This document shows positions 42,241 through 51,265 of a stretch of DNA of 64,000 nucleotides, one piece after another; position 1 is the first letter of the stretch, and each line of letters begins with the position of its first letter. The translations under genes and the position numbers were made by a program. The notes beneath the pieces were generated by a model. That model searched no databases and was not told the DNA's origin. It worked only from the letters and a program-made list of their open reading frames with translations. The DNA comes from Methanobacteriaceae archaeon (lineage in GTDB: Archaea; Methanobacteriota; Methanobacteria; Methanobacteriales; Methanobacteriaceae): assembly GCA_030656015.1 (NCBI GenBank), contig JAUSNX010000001.1, forward strand, positions 372,001 through 436,000, written 5' to 3'.

Positions 42241-42263
42241 ATTATTATTATTATTATTATTAT
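42241..42263. repeat. (ATT)7 microsatellite
   Basis: Seven ATT triplets lie between the NUDIX gene and the tusA promoter. It matches the (ATA)7 at 29725-29746 on the opposite strand and may vary in length. Confidence 0.8.
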
Positions 42264-42277
42264 GGTTAAATCAAAAT

Positions 42278-42306
42278 ATTTATATCTATATATAACAATT
42301 GTTATA
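42278..42306 (+). promoter_or_regulatory. TATA box plus 16-bp palindrome (copy B) of the tusA operon
   Basis: ATTTATAT at 42278-42285 is the likely TATA element. The palindrome TATAACAATTGTTATA follows at 42291-42306, right where the transcription start is expected, so a bound repressor would block initiation. It is identical to 41235-41250. Confidence 0.6.
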
Positions 42307-42400
42307 ATAAATCATTGTTTCTAGCTCTTTTCGGAAGTTAAATACTATTCAAAAACATAATATTAATATGAATTTTTAATTACAAAATAGGGGAGATTCT

Positions 42401-42622
42401 ATGAGTAACTTAAAAGTAGATGTTAAAGGGGAAACATGTCCCATACCTCTAGTTGAGACCAGAAAAGCATTAAGAACAGCTTCACCAGGAGAAATTGTAG
42501 AAATAACTGGAACCCATCCCGCTTCCAAAAAAGAAATACCAATGGCTGTAGAAGCCCTAGGCATGGAATTGATGAGTGTGGAAGAAACTGATGGGATCTG
42601 GAAAATAAAAATCAAAAGGTGA
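42401..42622 (+). CDS. tusA: TusA-family sulfur carrier protein
   Basis: A 73-residue TusA/YeeD-type protein. The sulfur-carrying Cys is in GETCPIPLVETRKALRT (the CPxP motif near residue 13). It hands persulfide sulfur to partner proteins. It is followed four bases later by a DsrE-like gene and then a NifS-like gene, a sulfur-relay operon. The RBS is GGGGAG. Confidence 0.93.
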   Translation: MSNLKVDVKGETCPIPLVETRKALRTASPGEIVEITGTHPASKKEIPMAVEALGMELMSVEETDGIWKIKIKR

Positions 42623-42626
42623 TTTT

Positions 42627-43046
42627 ATGAGTCAAAAAGCAACAATAGTAGTCCATAGTGGAGATATGGATAAGATATATAGTGCTTTGATTATTGCCAA
42701 TGGTGCTCTTTCCATGGGGATGGAAGCTTCGCTTTATTTCACTTTTTGGGGCTTAGAGCGCCTTAAAAAAGGAGGTCTCGAAAAAGGACCATTGTCTAAA
42801 ATGCATTTTTTAGGCCTGGGTAAATGGATGATTAAAAGCCGAATGAAAAAAGCCAATGTGGCATCATTAGAACGGCTAATATCAGATTACAAAGATCTTG
42901 GTGGAAAAATAATTGCTTGTGAAATGACCATGGAAATAATGGGTATTGAAAAAGAAGGTCTTCAGCAGGACTTAATTGATGAATATGGTGCAGTAGGTAC
43001 TTATATCCAAGAAGCCAGAGACTCGGAAATAACACTTTTCATATGA
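42627..43046 (+). CDS. DsrE/DsrF-like sulfur-relay protein
   Basis: A 139-residue DsrE-family protein (the DrsE/peroxiredoxin-like branch) starting KATIVVHSGDMDKIYSALIIANGAL, with FTFWGLERLKKGG and a conserved Cys in KIIACEMTMEIMGI that could accept sulfur from TusA. GGTGAT overlaps the end of tusA, giving translational coupling. Confidence 0.9.
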   Translation: MSQKATIVVHSGDMDKIYSALIIANGALSMGMEASLYFTFWGLERLKKGGLEKGPLSKMHFLGLGKWMIKSRMKKANVASLERLISDYKDLGGKIIACEMTMEIMGIEKEGLQQDLIDEYGAVGTYIQEARDSEITLFI

Positions 43047-43141
43047 AATTAGACTATTAAATGACTTTTTTAAGTAAAAAACGACACTTAATAAAATATT
43101 TATAAATTCAAATAATTTCCGGTTTTAAATCAGGTGAAAAG

Positions 43142-44350
43142 ATGTTAAAAAATTATACATATCTAGATAATGCTTCAATGACCCGCCTCGATGAAAGAGT
43201 ATTGGAAGAGATGCAAAAATGCTTTTTTGAAAATTATGCTATTCCTACATCTGAATCAGGATATTCAATGGGAATTGAATCACGGGAAATACTTGATAAT
43301 AGTCGAAAAATCATTGCAGACACATTAGGGGCTTCTAAAGAAGAAATAATCTTTACTTCTGGAAATACTGAATCCAGTAATATTGCTTTAAAAGGAACTT
43401 TGATGGCCTGGACTCAAAGAAAAAAACGTGAAAATGAAAACAATTTAGACAAAGAAGACGAAATAAAAAATCATGTCATTACATCATCAATAGAAGATTT
43501 TTCAGTTCTTAACACAGCTAAATCCCTGGAAAAACTAGGTTTCCAAGTTAAATTTCTTGATGTCGATCCAGATGGTTTTATTGATCCAGAAGATCTAAAA
43601 AATTCAATTACCAACGAGACCATAATAGTATCTATTCAACATGCTAATCAGGAAATAGGTACTTTACAAGATTTAGAAACCATTGGAAAAATTTGTAAAG
43701 AAAAAGGAGTTCTTTTCCATACTGATGCAACTCATTCATTTACCAAACTTCCCCTTAATGTAAATAAAATCCCTGCAGATCTTATTTCGATTTCAGCCCA
43801 TACTATTCATGGCCCTGCAGGAATTGGTGCATTATATATACGTAAAGGCACTCCGCTATTAAAATGGATGGATGGTGGTTTTCAAGAATTTAATCTACGA
43901 GGAGGGACAGAAAATATTTCTGGAGCCGTGGGATTTGCTAAAGCAATCCAATTAGTAAAAAAAGACGAAAATCAACGTTTATTAAATATGAGAGATCATT
44001 TAATAGATAGAATATTAAATGAAGTTCCAAAAACTATTTTAAATGGACATCCCACAAATAGAACACCTCAAAATGTAAATATAACCTTTGAGTATGTTGA
44101 AGGCGAATCTATAACATTACATCTGGACATGAGGGGATTTGCCGTCAGTACTGGTTCTGCTTGTTTTAGTAGGTCTTTAGACCCGAGTCATGTGATTTTA
44201 GGAATTGGGGGAAATCCTGAAAGAGCACATGGGTCTGTAAGGTTAACTTTAGGCCGATTCAATACAATGGAAGAAATTGATGCTGTTGCTGATGCATTGG
44301 CACAAGTAGTTGAGAATTTAAGGAAAATTAGTCCATTAGGCATGAAATAA
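43142..44350 (+). CDS. NifS/IscS-like protein lacking the PLP lysine
   Basis: A 402-residue class V aminotransferase-fold protein. The overall IscS pattern is clear: ASMTRLDERV, FTSGNTESSNIALKG, HANQEIGTLQ, HTDATHS with D195, GGFQEFNLRGGTENISG, and the persulfide Cys C341 in STGSACFSRS. However, the Schiff-base Lys of the S-x-H-K motif is Thr here (SAHTIHGP, T221), the PLP-stacking His is Asp119 (IEDFSV), and the Gln of the D-A-x-Q site is H198. It is therefore probably not a PLP desulfurase, but may act as a sulfur or Fe-S scaffold in the TusA-DsrE operon. Confidence 0.88.
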   Translation: MLKNYTYLDNASMTRLDERVLEEMQKCFFENYAIPTSESGYSMGIESREILDNSRKIIADTLGASKEEIIFTSGNTESSNIALKGTLMAWTQRKKRENENNLDKEDEIKNHVITSSIEDFSVLNTAKSLEKLGFQVKFLDVDPDGFIDPEDLKNSITNETIIVSIQHANQEIGTLQDLETIGKICKEKGVLFHTDATHSFTKLPLNVNKIPADLISISAHTIHGPAGIGALYIRKGTPLLKWMDGGFQEFNLRGGTENISGAVGFAKAIQLVKKDENQRLLNMRDHLIDRILNEVPKTILNGHPTNRTPQNVNITFEYVEGESITLHLDMRGFAVSTGSACFSRSLDPSHVILGIGGNPERAHGSVRLTLGRFNTMEEIDAVADALAQVVENLRKISPLGMK

Positions 44351-44433
44351 ATATTTTTAAAAATTTTAATGCCCAAAAAAATTAATAAATAATTCTATAC
44401 TTAAACCATTATTTTTTTTCTAAATATCAAAAA

Positions 44434-44442
44434 ATATAAATA
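44434..44442 (+). promoter_or_regulatory. TATA box of hisG
   Basis: ATATAAATA lies 31 bases before the ATG at 44465 with an A-rich stretch before it. The predicted transcription start falls within a few bases of the ATG, so the mRNA would be leaderless, consistent with the lack of a ribosome site. Confidence 0.5.
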
Positions 44443-44464
44443 CTAATTTTATTTGCATTTAATT

Positions 44465-45454
44465 ATGGAGAAAATAGTACTCGGACTCCCCAAAGGGAGC
44501 TTAAACAATGTAAACAGGGGAAATACTTATCAATTATTTGTGGATGCTGGATACGAAGTTAGAGGATATGAACCTGGTAAAGAAGAAAACGAAATGGACA
44601 TTACCAATGATTCTGAAATAAAATCTTACTTAACTCGTCCTCAAAGTGCCCCCGTGGAATTAAACAGAGGAATGCTGGATATATCAATCATTGGTGAAGA
44701 TTGGGTGCGTGAAGAATCGGTAAATGTTGAAGAGAATCTAATAACAAAAATTGGAGATCTTGATTATGGTCAAACAAAATTAATAGTTGCCTTACCAAAT
44801 GAAGCCCCATATGATTCCCTTACAGAGTTTTTCCAGGCCAATTCAGATAAAAAAACACCCATTTTATGTTTTACAGAATATCCCAACCTTACCAAACAGT
44901 TTTTCATGGAAAATGAAGGTTACCAACAAATTTTTGGAGAAAAAACTCCCCTGGTCCAAATAAGAGGTTTGTGGGATGGGGAAAATGACATGGTGCAAAT
45001 AATAAATTCCGATGGGGCCACAGAAGTTTATATTGCAAAAGGAGCAGATTTAATTATAGATAATACTCAAACCGGGAGCAGTTTGAGAAAAGCTGGCCTA
45101 AAAATTATTGACACTATAATGGAATCAAGTGCTGGTCTTTATGCTGGCCCTACTTGTACTGGACAGAAGTTAGAAAAGGCCCATATGATATTTGACCAAT
45201 TATTTGGTGCAATTAAAGCTAGAAAATATTTTGATGTGAAATTTAACATAGCTAATCACAGAGTAGAGGATACTAAGTCATTTCTTGTCTCTAATGATTA
45301 CTGTTCTGATGAACCTACCATAACCAAAGGTAGTAATTTCTCCCAATTTAATGTTCTAATTACAAAAAATAAATTTCCAGAGATGTTAAAAGAGATTAAA
45401 ATTCTTGGTGCATCTGCTATTGTAAGAGAAAACGTAAAACAATATGTTAAATAA
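44465..45454 (+). CDS. hisG: ATP phosphoribosyltransferase (HisG family), divergent
   Basis: First step of histidine synthesis: ATP plus PRPP. It is 329 residues, 30-40 longer than usual. The N-terminal [11 protein letters not shown], the ISIIGEDWV motif, the PRPP-site region [19 protein letters not shown] and a C-terminal ACT-like HisG_C domain ending [14 protein letters not shown] are recognisable, but the stretch about 100-160 is expanded. ATG 44465 is used; a TTG 12 bases earlier is possible. A paralogue with another role cannot be excluded. Confidence 0.72.
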   Translation: MEKIVLGLPKGSLNNVNRGNTYQLFVDAGYEVRGYEPGKEENEMDITNDSEIKSYLTRPQSAPVELNRGMLDISIIGEDWVREESVNVEENLITKIGDLDYGQTKLIVALPNEAPYDSLTEFFQANSDKKTPILCFTEYPNLTKQFFMENEGYQQIFGEKTPLVQIRGLWDGENDMVQIINSDGATEVYIAKGADLIIDNTQTGSSLRKAGLKIIDTIMESSAGLYAGPTCTGQKLEKAHMIFDQLFGAIKARKYFDVKFNIANHRVEDTKSFLVSNDYCSDEPTITKGSNFSQFNVLITKNKFPEMLKEIKILGASAIVRENVKQYVK

Positions 45455-45658
45455 TTAAATGATATTAAATATCTTTAATTTTTAATAAAAAGTCAATATT
45501 AATTATTTAACATTAATAATTATAATATATACATTAATTAAAATTACATTTTTATTTTATTGTTGCATATTCATTTTCCAATATATTTTATTAGTCAAAA
45601 AATACTAAAAATTGTTGAAAATTTAAAATAAGGTTTAACCTTTGATTTTATGAAAAAG

Positions 45659-45667
45659 CTTATAAAG
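45659..45667 (+). promoter_or_regulatory. TATA box of the secreted pseudomurein-binding protein gene
   Basis: CTTATAAAG lies 40 bases before the ATG. The expected start site leaves a leader of roughly 10-15 bases that includes GTGAT at 45690-45694. Confidence 0.5.
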
Positions 45668-45698
45668 CCTGAAAAAAATAATATTTATAGTGATTACA

Positions 45699-46760
45699 AT
45701 GTATAATCTAAAGACCAAAAAAGTGGCTTTGTCATTTTTATTAATTTTAGGATGCTGTTTCATATTCTCAAATACGGCCAGTGCCGTGGATGTGTTCCTT
45801 ACCTCAGATTGTATTTCAGGTAATAGTACAAAAGATGTTTCTAATCTTCATTCCGTTGAAGGATATATTGAAAACGGTAGTTTAAAAGATAAAGTAAATG
45901 TTACAGTAGATCCTAATGCTCCCCATCCGGGAGAAGGTGAGAGAGCCATATATTCAACCAAATCAAATGGTGTCGCAGTCTACATGGCCGCCAGTTGTCC
46001 TGGAACCATGAAAACAGTTGCCAAATTAGCTTCAACAAGTAACAAAGGAGTTATTTTTGTCAATACTGGACAGTTAAATTTAAAATCTACGTCTATAATT
46101 AGAAGGGCTTGGGATGATAATTTTTCAAATATGTATTTTGCAGGAATTAAAACCCCATATATATTCTTAAGAAATGCTGGAGTTTTTGTTATACAACCGA
46201 ATATTGACTGTGCCGGCAAATCACAGGATTATAAAAACCGATACATTGCCAATGTAATAACTAGCATAATAACCAATCATCCTACCAGTCTTACTAGCAG
46301 CTCAGGACGTTATTATAACACAGCACTTATAGCAACGCATAAAATTTCCCCCGCAACCATGGCTAGTGTCGCAAATGGAATATACACCTCAAACAAAAAT
46401 AAAAAAGCTTTAAGCAAAAGTTATAGTGGTTATCGTTTAGTGACCTTCCTGTTAATGGCCACCGATTACATGAATGGTCCAATTAATAAGCCGATCTCAT
46501 ATAGAGAAGCCGCTAATTCCCATGTAAAAAGTACTTATAAGGGATACATAAGCAGGCAGGATTACCGAAATATTGCAGCATCAACTAATAAATACATTAG
46601 AAAATACAAACGCGCGCCTAATTACGTGAATTTCAAAGGAAAAATCATTGGTTACAAAGATCTTTTGTTGATGTATGCTATTTTAACAAAAAACCACACC
46701 AGTAAATCTGGAATGACTTTGGCAAGTAGCTACAAATTCCAAAAGGTTTACAGATACTAA
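45699..46760 (+). CDS. Secreted pseudomurein-binding-repeat protein
   Basis: A 353-residue exported protein. The signal peptide has basic N-terminus YNLKTKK, a hydrophobic core and cleavage near NTASA. The body (about residues 30-255) is an uncharacterised domain rich in Ser/Thr/Asn. The C-terminal region carries a pseudomurein-binding repeat, YRNIAASTNKYIRKYKRAPN then YVNF and a following YKDLLLMYAILTK. Such proteins attach to the pseudomurein wall. ATG 45699 is preferred because the GTG 9 bases upstream is part of the ribosome site. Confidence 0.83.
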   Translation: MYNLKTKKVALSFLLILGCCFIFSNTASAVDVFLTSDCISGNSTKDVSNLHSVEGYIENGSLKDKVNVTVDPNAPHPGEGERAIYSTKSNGVAVYMAASCPGTMKTVAKLASTSNKGVIFVNTGQLNLKSTSIIRRAWDDNFSNMYFAGIKTPYIFLRNAGVFVIQPNIDCAGKSQDYKNRYIANVITSIITNHPTSLTSSSGRYYNTALIATHKISPATMASVANGIYTSNKNKKALSKSYSGYRLVTFLLMATDYMNGPINKPISYREAANSHVKSTYKGYISRQDYRNIAASTNKYIRKYKRAPNYVNFKGKIIGYKDLLLMYAILTKNHTSKSGMTLASSYKFQKVYRY

Positions 46761-46891
46761 AAAAGGATTAGAACTTATATCAACTTATAAGTTCTATTTT
46801 CATTCATTTTATGGCTTAGTATTTAATTAATTAATTTTATTTTAGTTTATTTTAAAACAGATATAAAATATTTAATCTATTAATTTTAAAT

Positions 46892-47674
46892 TTATTTTTT
46901 GCCAACAGAAGCAATATAAATAGTGAATTCCTCTTTTCCATCAATTTTAAGAAGATCATCCATATATTCCTGATCATAGGCAGCAATGGCACAGGTCCCA
47001 GCATCTATGACTTCACAAGACAAATAAAGATTCTGGCCAACATGACCTGCATCCAGGGCAATTACTTTATGAGCCGCCAATCCATATCTCCATTCCATCC
47101 GGTATGGGATAGCAGTCCATATAAAAGTTAAAGCACCTTCTCCAGCAAAATTTTGATTGAATGTACCTTTAATAATCTTTTGTTTCAAATTTTCTTCTGG
47201 AAATTCCATCATAAGTTGATGGGTAAGAGGCATATATCTGTAAATACCTTTTTCGAGTTCGTCAACATTAAATATTGCTAGATACGTTTCCAGGGCGTGT
47301 CTGCAACCAGCTGAAGGCACATTACGAAAAACATTAGATCCCGCGGCAAATTTAGCTCCCTGGGTGGCCCAGAGAAGAAATGACAATTCTTCTAGCAATA
47401 AAGGCTCGTTTTTATACTTACGTCGACTATTACGATTTTTTATAGCATTAATTATGTTATGATCGTATTTTTCATTCCAATCAAGAAATGGTAAGTTTAT
47501 TTTCTCAGAAGCAGATTTATGTGGTTTTTCCACTGGTGGGGCAGCTATTCCCTGACTCTGATCAGTTTTAGAAAAATCTATGGTTTTTCGTATGCTGTCT
47601 TTAAGAAAATATCTCCTTTCTTCTAATAGTTCATGGTAATTTTTATTATCATTTTCCATATACAAGTCCCCCAT
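46892..47674 (-). CDS. SagB/ThcOx-type nitroreductase family protein
   Basis: An FMN-dependent oxidoreductase of 260 residues. It has IKNRNSRRKYKNEPLLLEELSFLLWATQG, the SagB core, with SAGCRHALETYLAIFNVD and ALDAGHVGQNLYLSCEVIDAGTCAIAAYD. Related enzymes oxidise azolines in peptides, but stand-alone archaeal members have unknown substrates. ATG 47674 follows GGTGAT; an ATG 15 bases downstream (47659) has GGGGGA and is an alternative. The gap to the upstream phosphotransferase gene is 30 bases. Confidence 0.85.
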   Translation of the reverse strand: MGDLYMENDNKNYHELLEERRYFLKDSIRKTIDFSKTDQSQGIAAPPVEKPHKSASEKINLPFLDWNEKYDHNIINAIKNRNSRRKYKNEPLLLEELSFLLWATQGAKFAAGSNVFRNVPSAGCRHALETYLAIFNVDELEKGIYRYMPLTHQLMMEFPEENLKQKIIKGTFNQNFAGEGALTFIWTAIPYRMEWRYGLAAHKVIALDAGHVGQNLYLSCEVIDAGTCAIAAYDQEYMDDLLKIDGKEEFTIYIASVGKK

Positions 47675-47704
47675 TATAACAATCACCAAAAATATTTTAT
47701 CTAC

Positions 47705-50020
47705 TTAAGAACGTCTTTCCAGTTCAAATTCAGGTTTTCCAATGACTACCAGCCCCAAATATCCATTTACCGTGACCAGATCACCATCATTAATTAGTTC
47801 CGTAGCTTTGCTGATCCCATTTACGGCAGGAATTCCCATCTCCCGGGCTATTATTGAGCTGTGAACCAGCATTCCCCCTCTTCGTTCAACAATACCCGAT
47901 GCTAAAGAAACTAAAAAGGTCATTTGTGGCTGAATAGCATCACATACTAAAATTTCCCCTGATTTTAACTTGTAGAAATCATCAAAAGAATTTATAATTC
48001 TGGCCAACCCGGATACAATTCCTGGCGAAGATGGTTGTCCAGTTAGTTGTCTAGGTTTAAAATTAGGCTTCAATCTATTTTTAACTTCCATTTTTTTCTT
48101 TTTAATAGAAACAAGTGAATTTTCAAAATCTAATAAAGCATTATAGATGGTCTCCCAATCTTCCAGAATTAAATATTCTTTAGATTCCATTCGGCCTTCA
48201 TTTATTAAGATTTCACATCCCCTGTTTAAAAAAATCAAAAGCTGGTTTTCTAATTTTCCTAAAAGAATATTATCGTCATCTCTAAGCTTCCAACTTAATT
48301 TTCCTATGCGTAAAACTTCATTTACCTCTTCAAATCTTGATTCTCCTGCAGCAAAATATAACTTGTCAAGATATGACTTTTTTTGATTTTTGTTATTGGA
48401 AATTTTATGTTGGTTTTCTTCCACAGAGGTTTCCAAATTCAATTCTTTAATTGGATTTACCTTTTTTATTTGTGATTCATTGTCTATTTCGGGTTCCTTT
48501 TTTGATAGTTCCCATATATTCCTCAGAATCAACTCAGGATGGTCTTTAAATGACCGATTTTCGTACATTAAATCCAGGTGATCGTTTAATAAAGATTTGA
48601 ATTTCTTGACAAATTCCAAAGATTTCCTGGTTTGATTGAGTTGATCCAAAGCATCTAAAAGCTCTTTACTTTTAATTTGATTGTTTATAAAATATTCAAT
48701 TTTTGAATTAAGAGTTTGGTCATTTTTTAATAATAATGAAAGCGATTTAAATTGCCTGTTTCTTTCAGATGCTAACAAATCGTCAGTTTTTAAAATTTCC
48801 ATGAATTCATAAGGATTTTTTGGTTTTACCAGGTCATTATAGTATGTTCCAAAGTTTCTAATTCCATGAGCAAAAGGTATGAAATCATCCCAGTATATTT
48901 TTTTCCATTTGAAATAGATATCAGCTCTTTCTTTGATTTTATCCGCCAGCAAATCCTTTTTCATTCCCTGAGGTTTTTCCAGAGCCAGCCTTTTACCTTC
49001 ATTTTCAAGTTGAGGTATCAAATCGTTTTCAACTTTATCAGATAGCTGTTTAAGCCTTTCAAAATTGGGAGTTAAGGTTAAATACCATTTTCTTTCTTCA
49101 TTAGAATCTTCAATGCTAGTAATAGGCCTTACTTGAAGAACAGTGAAGTTTTCGCCTTTACCAGTCCATTCAATATCAGCCGAAAAGCCAAAAGCATCTT
49201 CTATATTTTTAGTTTGGGTAATTATGTATTCCAGATCATCTAAATTCAGAAGAGAAAGATTTAATTTCTTGGTTTCCTCAGGTCGAATATGCTGGATTAT
49301 GTTGTGATTATCTCTTTGTACAACCCATTTTTCCCCTACTTTAATGTTATCAACCAGATTACTGAGATAACCTCCTACCAATTCTATAACAAGATTATTC
49401 TCACTTCCAGTGGGATCTTTGGAAAAAGACAACCCAGATACTGGTTGTTTTTCCATGATTTGTATTAAAACTGCAATGGAGCTTTTTAAAGAATCTAATT
49501 CAAGTTCTTCTCGGTATAAAATAGCCCTATCACTCCATAATGAAGCCCAAACAAGTTTTATGGATTCTAATATTTTTTCTATTCCCTGAACATTGGTATA
49601 AGATTCATGGATTCCTGCAAAAGAATTTTTTTTGGAATCTTCCGCGGGTGAAGAAGATCTCACAGAAAACTTTGAATCATCACCAAATTCTTTAATTTGC
49701 TTAATGATTTCTGACTGGATTTCTAAAGGGATTTCTGATTTTAAAAAGGCCGATCTTATCCTTAAAGATGCATCCCACATTTCTTCCCATCGCATTTCTT
49801 CAAAGGGTTTTTTAAAAATTTCCAAATCGATTATAGAAAATAAATTATTGTGTTCTATGAATTTTTTGTAGGCTTCCGTGGTTATACAAAAGCTGCGAGG
49901 AATCTTAAATCCTTTATTTGAAGCTAAAAATAAATTTCTTGTTTTTGAACCTACTTGATCCAGATCAGGAGGATTGTGTGAATTTTCAAATGAAAATATT
50001 ATTTTTGAAGAGGGTTCCAT
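47705..50020 (-). CDS. PEP-synthase-like / rifampicin phosphotransferase-like dikinase
   Basis: A 771-residue protein. The N-terminal PPDK-type ATP-grasp domain (about residues 15-310) has DLDQVGSKTRNLFLASNKGF, SVRSSSPAEDSKKNSFAGIHES and LQVRPI. A long helical middle (about 310-660) matches no family I know. The C-terminal His-swivel domain (about 675-760) has GGMLVHSSIIAREMGIPAVNG with the phospho-accepting His. There is no PEP-binding TIM barrel, so the architecture is that of rifampicin phosphotransferases rather than PEP synthase. Its start overlaps the upstream PPOX gene by 22 bases. Confidence 0.82.
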   Translation of the reverse strand: MEPSSKIIFSFENSHNPPDLDQVGSKTRNLFLASNKGFKIPRSFCITTEAYKKFIEHNNLFSIIDLEIFKKPFEEMRWEEMWDASLRIRSAFLKSEIPLEIQSEIIKQIKEFGDDSKFSVRSSSPAEDSKKNSFAGIHESYTNVQGIEKILESIKLVWASLWSDRAILYREELELDSLKSSIAVLIQIMEKQPVSGLSFSKDPTGSENNLVIELVGGYLSNLVDNIKVGEKWVVQRDNHNIIQHIRPEETKKLNLSLLNLDDLEYIITQTKNIEDAFGFSADIEWTGKGENFTVLQVRPITSIEDSNEERKWYLTLTPNFERLKQLSDKVENDLIPQLENEGKRLALEKPQGMKKDLLADKIKERADIYFKWKKIYWDDFIPFAHGIRNFGTYYNDLVKPKNPYEFMEILKTDDLLASERNRQFKSLSLLLKNDQTLNSKIEYFINNQIKSKELLDALDQLNQTRKSLEFVKKFKSLLNDHLDLMYENRSFKDHPELILRNIWELSKKEPEIDNESQIKKVNPIKELNLETSVEENQHKISNNKNQKKSYLDKLYFAAGESRFEEVNEVLRIGKLSWKLRDDDNILLGKLENQLLIFLNRGCEILINEGRMESKEYLILEDWETIYNALLDFENSLVSIKKKKMEVKNRLKPNFKPRQLTGQPSSPGIVSGLARIINSFDDFYKLKSGEILVCDAIQPQMTFLVSLASGIVERRGGMLVHSSIIAREMGIPAVNGISKATELINDGDLVTVNGYLGLVVIGKPEFELERRS

Positions 50021-50511
50021 TCAAAAACCTCCTGAAATCTCCTTACCAAAAAGTATCGATAAACATCCACCAGAATAAGGGCATTGGACGGAGATTTTAC
50101 AAATAAATCCAGATAAGGGTGTTTTTTAATTAGTAAATCTGCCCATTTATTAAATTCTGGAGAATTATTCAGTATTTTCGATTTTCCAGTGATGGTAACA
50201 CCGCTAACTTTATTTACACCAGGGGGGACACTGGAACGATTGTCCACAAAAAGAGCGACTTTATCTGATTCTGATAAAAGACTGAATTTTCTGGTGTTTA
50301 AAGAAGTAGAAAAAACAATATTTTTCAAATCAGAACTACAAGCAAAACTTATTATTGAAGCATAGGGTTGTCCATCACCTTGAGTAGCTAAAACAGCAAA
50401 TGGCTGATTAAATACTAATTGAGAAATTTCCTCCGGGACATCCAGATCAGATTCCTGACAAAAATTATCCTGGGAATGATCTACACACATAGGCTCGTCA
50501 AATTCTTTCAT
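49999..50511 (-). CDS. Pyridoxamine 5'-phosphate oxidase-like flavin protein
   Basis: A 170-residue PPOX split-barrel protein: VFNQPFAVLATQGDGQPYASIISFAC and KFSLLSESDKVALFVDNRS are typical of archaeal FMN- or F420-binding members. The N-terminal 20 residues are acidic with two Cys and no clear role. The gene overlaps the phosphotransferase by 22 bases, so the two are coupled and the SagB-like gene follows. The operon probably modifies one small molecule. Confidence 0.83.
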   Translation of the reverse strand: MKEFDEPMCVDHSQDNFCQESDLDVPEEISQLVFNQPFAVLATQGDGQPYASIISFACSSDLKNIVFSTSLNTRKFSLLSESDKVALFVDNRSSVPPGVNKVSGVTITGKSKILNNSPEFNKWADLLIKKHPYLDLFVKSPSNALILVDVYRYFLVRRFQEVFEWNPLQK

Positions 50512-50689
50512 TTTTTTAATCTCGAGATTTTTTTGGAATTATTGATTCTTATTATAATATAATTTATGTAACTTATGCATATTATTTTTAATCAATTAAG
50601 GTTGGATAAAAATAAATATCCTCTGGATATCCCATTTTTAATATTTTAAATAAACCTGATCTTTTTATCTAGATTATTCATATAATATA

Positions 50690-50872
50690 TTGTATCATAG
50701 GGGGAATTATTATGTCATTACAGATAATCTTTTAAAAGAAGTTAAAAAACAAACTAAAAAATCAAAACATGATAAACATCATAAAAAGCATAAAAGCCAT
50801 AAAAAATCCGGAATTCCAGACGAAGTAGAAAAGATGGCTAAAAAAGAGTTGAAAAAACGGCTCAAATTTTAA
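50690..50872 (+). CDS. Small Lys/His-rich protein, start uncertain
   Basis: A 60-residue frame from TTG 50690. The core KKHKSHKK-type stretch (about residues 20-44) is almost pure Lys/His and could bind nucleic acid or metal. A GGGG ribosome site lies inside the frame, 7 bases before an ATG at 50712 in another frame that reads MSLQIIF and stops. One extra base near 50718-50722 would join that ATG to the DNLLKEVKKQTKK frame. So the true N-terminus may be MSL-DNLLKE, with an indel. Confidence 0.5.
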   Translation: MYHRGNYYVITDNLLKEVKKQTKKSKHDKHHKKHKSHKKSGIPDEVEKMAKKELKKRLKF

Positions 50873-51005
50873 TTTTCATGATTATTTTTCGATTTTTTAT
50901 TAAATAATATATTTAATTTTAAATTTTTACTAAAACCCATTTTTCTAAAATTGTTTATTTGATGATAACCAAATATTATTATATTAATTTAAAAGAGGGG
51001 ATTGT

Positions 51006-51143
51006 ATGGATGAAAAAGAAATACAAGAATTTGTAGACAATTTCAAAGGAATGACCTGGGACGATTTGGAAGATGCTACGGCTGTAATGACCAGAGAAGA
51101 TATGGCACTGGCTATTCATAAACTAAAAGAAAGATTTGGTTAA
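51006..51143 (+). CDS. Small acidic protein (45 aa)
   Basis: A 45-residue protein, MDEKEIQEFVDNFKG then MTWDDLEDATAVM and an amphipathic C-terminal helix. A strong ribosome site GAGGGGAT is 4-8 bases before the ATG, which supports it as a real gene. No family is known. It is preceded and followed by short gaps; it lies between the Lys/His-rich protein and the convergent SOUL gene. Confidence 0.65.
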   Translation: MDEKEIQEFVDNFKGMTWDDLEDATAVMTREDMALAIHKLKERFG

Positions 51144-51265
51144 ATAAAATAATGAAAAAAATGCCAAAATAATTAAAGATTTAAAATCTTTATTTAACCT
51201 TTTTAGATTTTTAGATTTATTAAATCACAGATTATGATTCAATAATCTCAGTTCATTATTATTAA

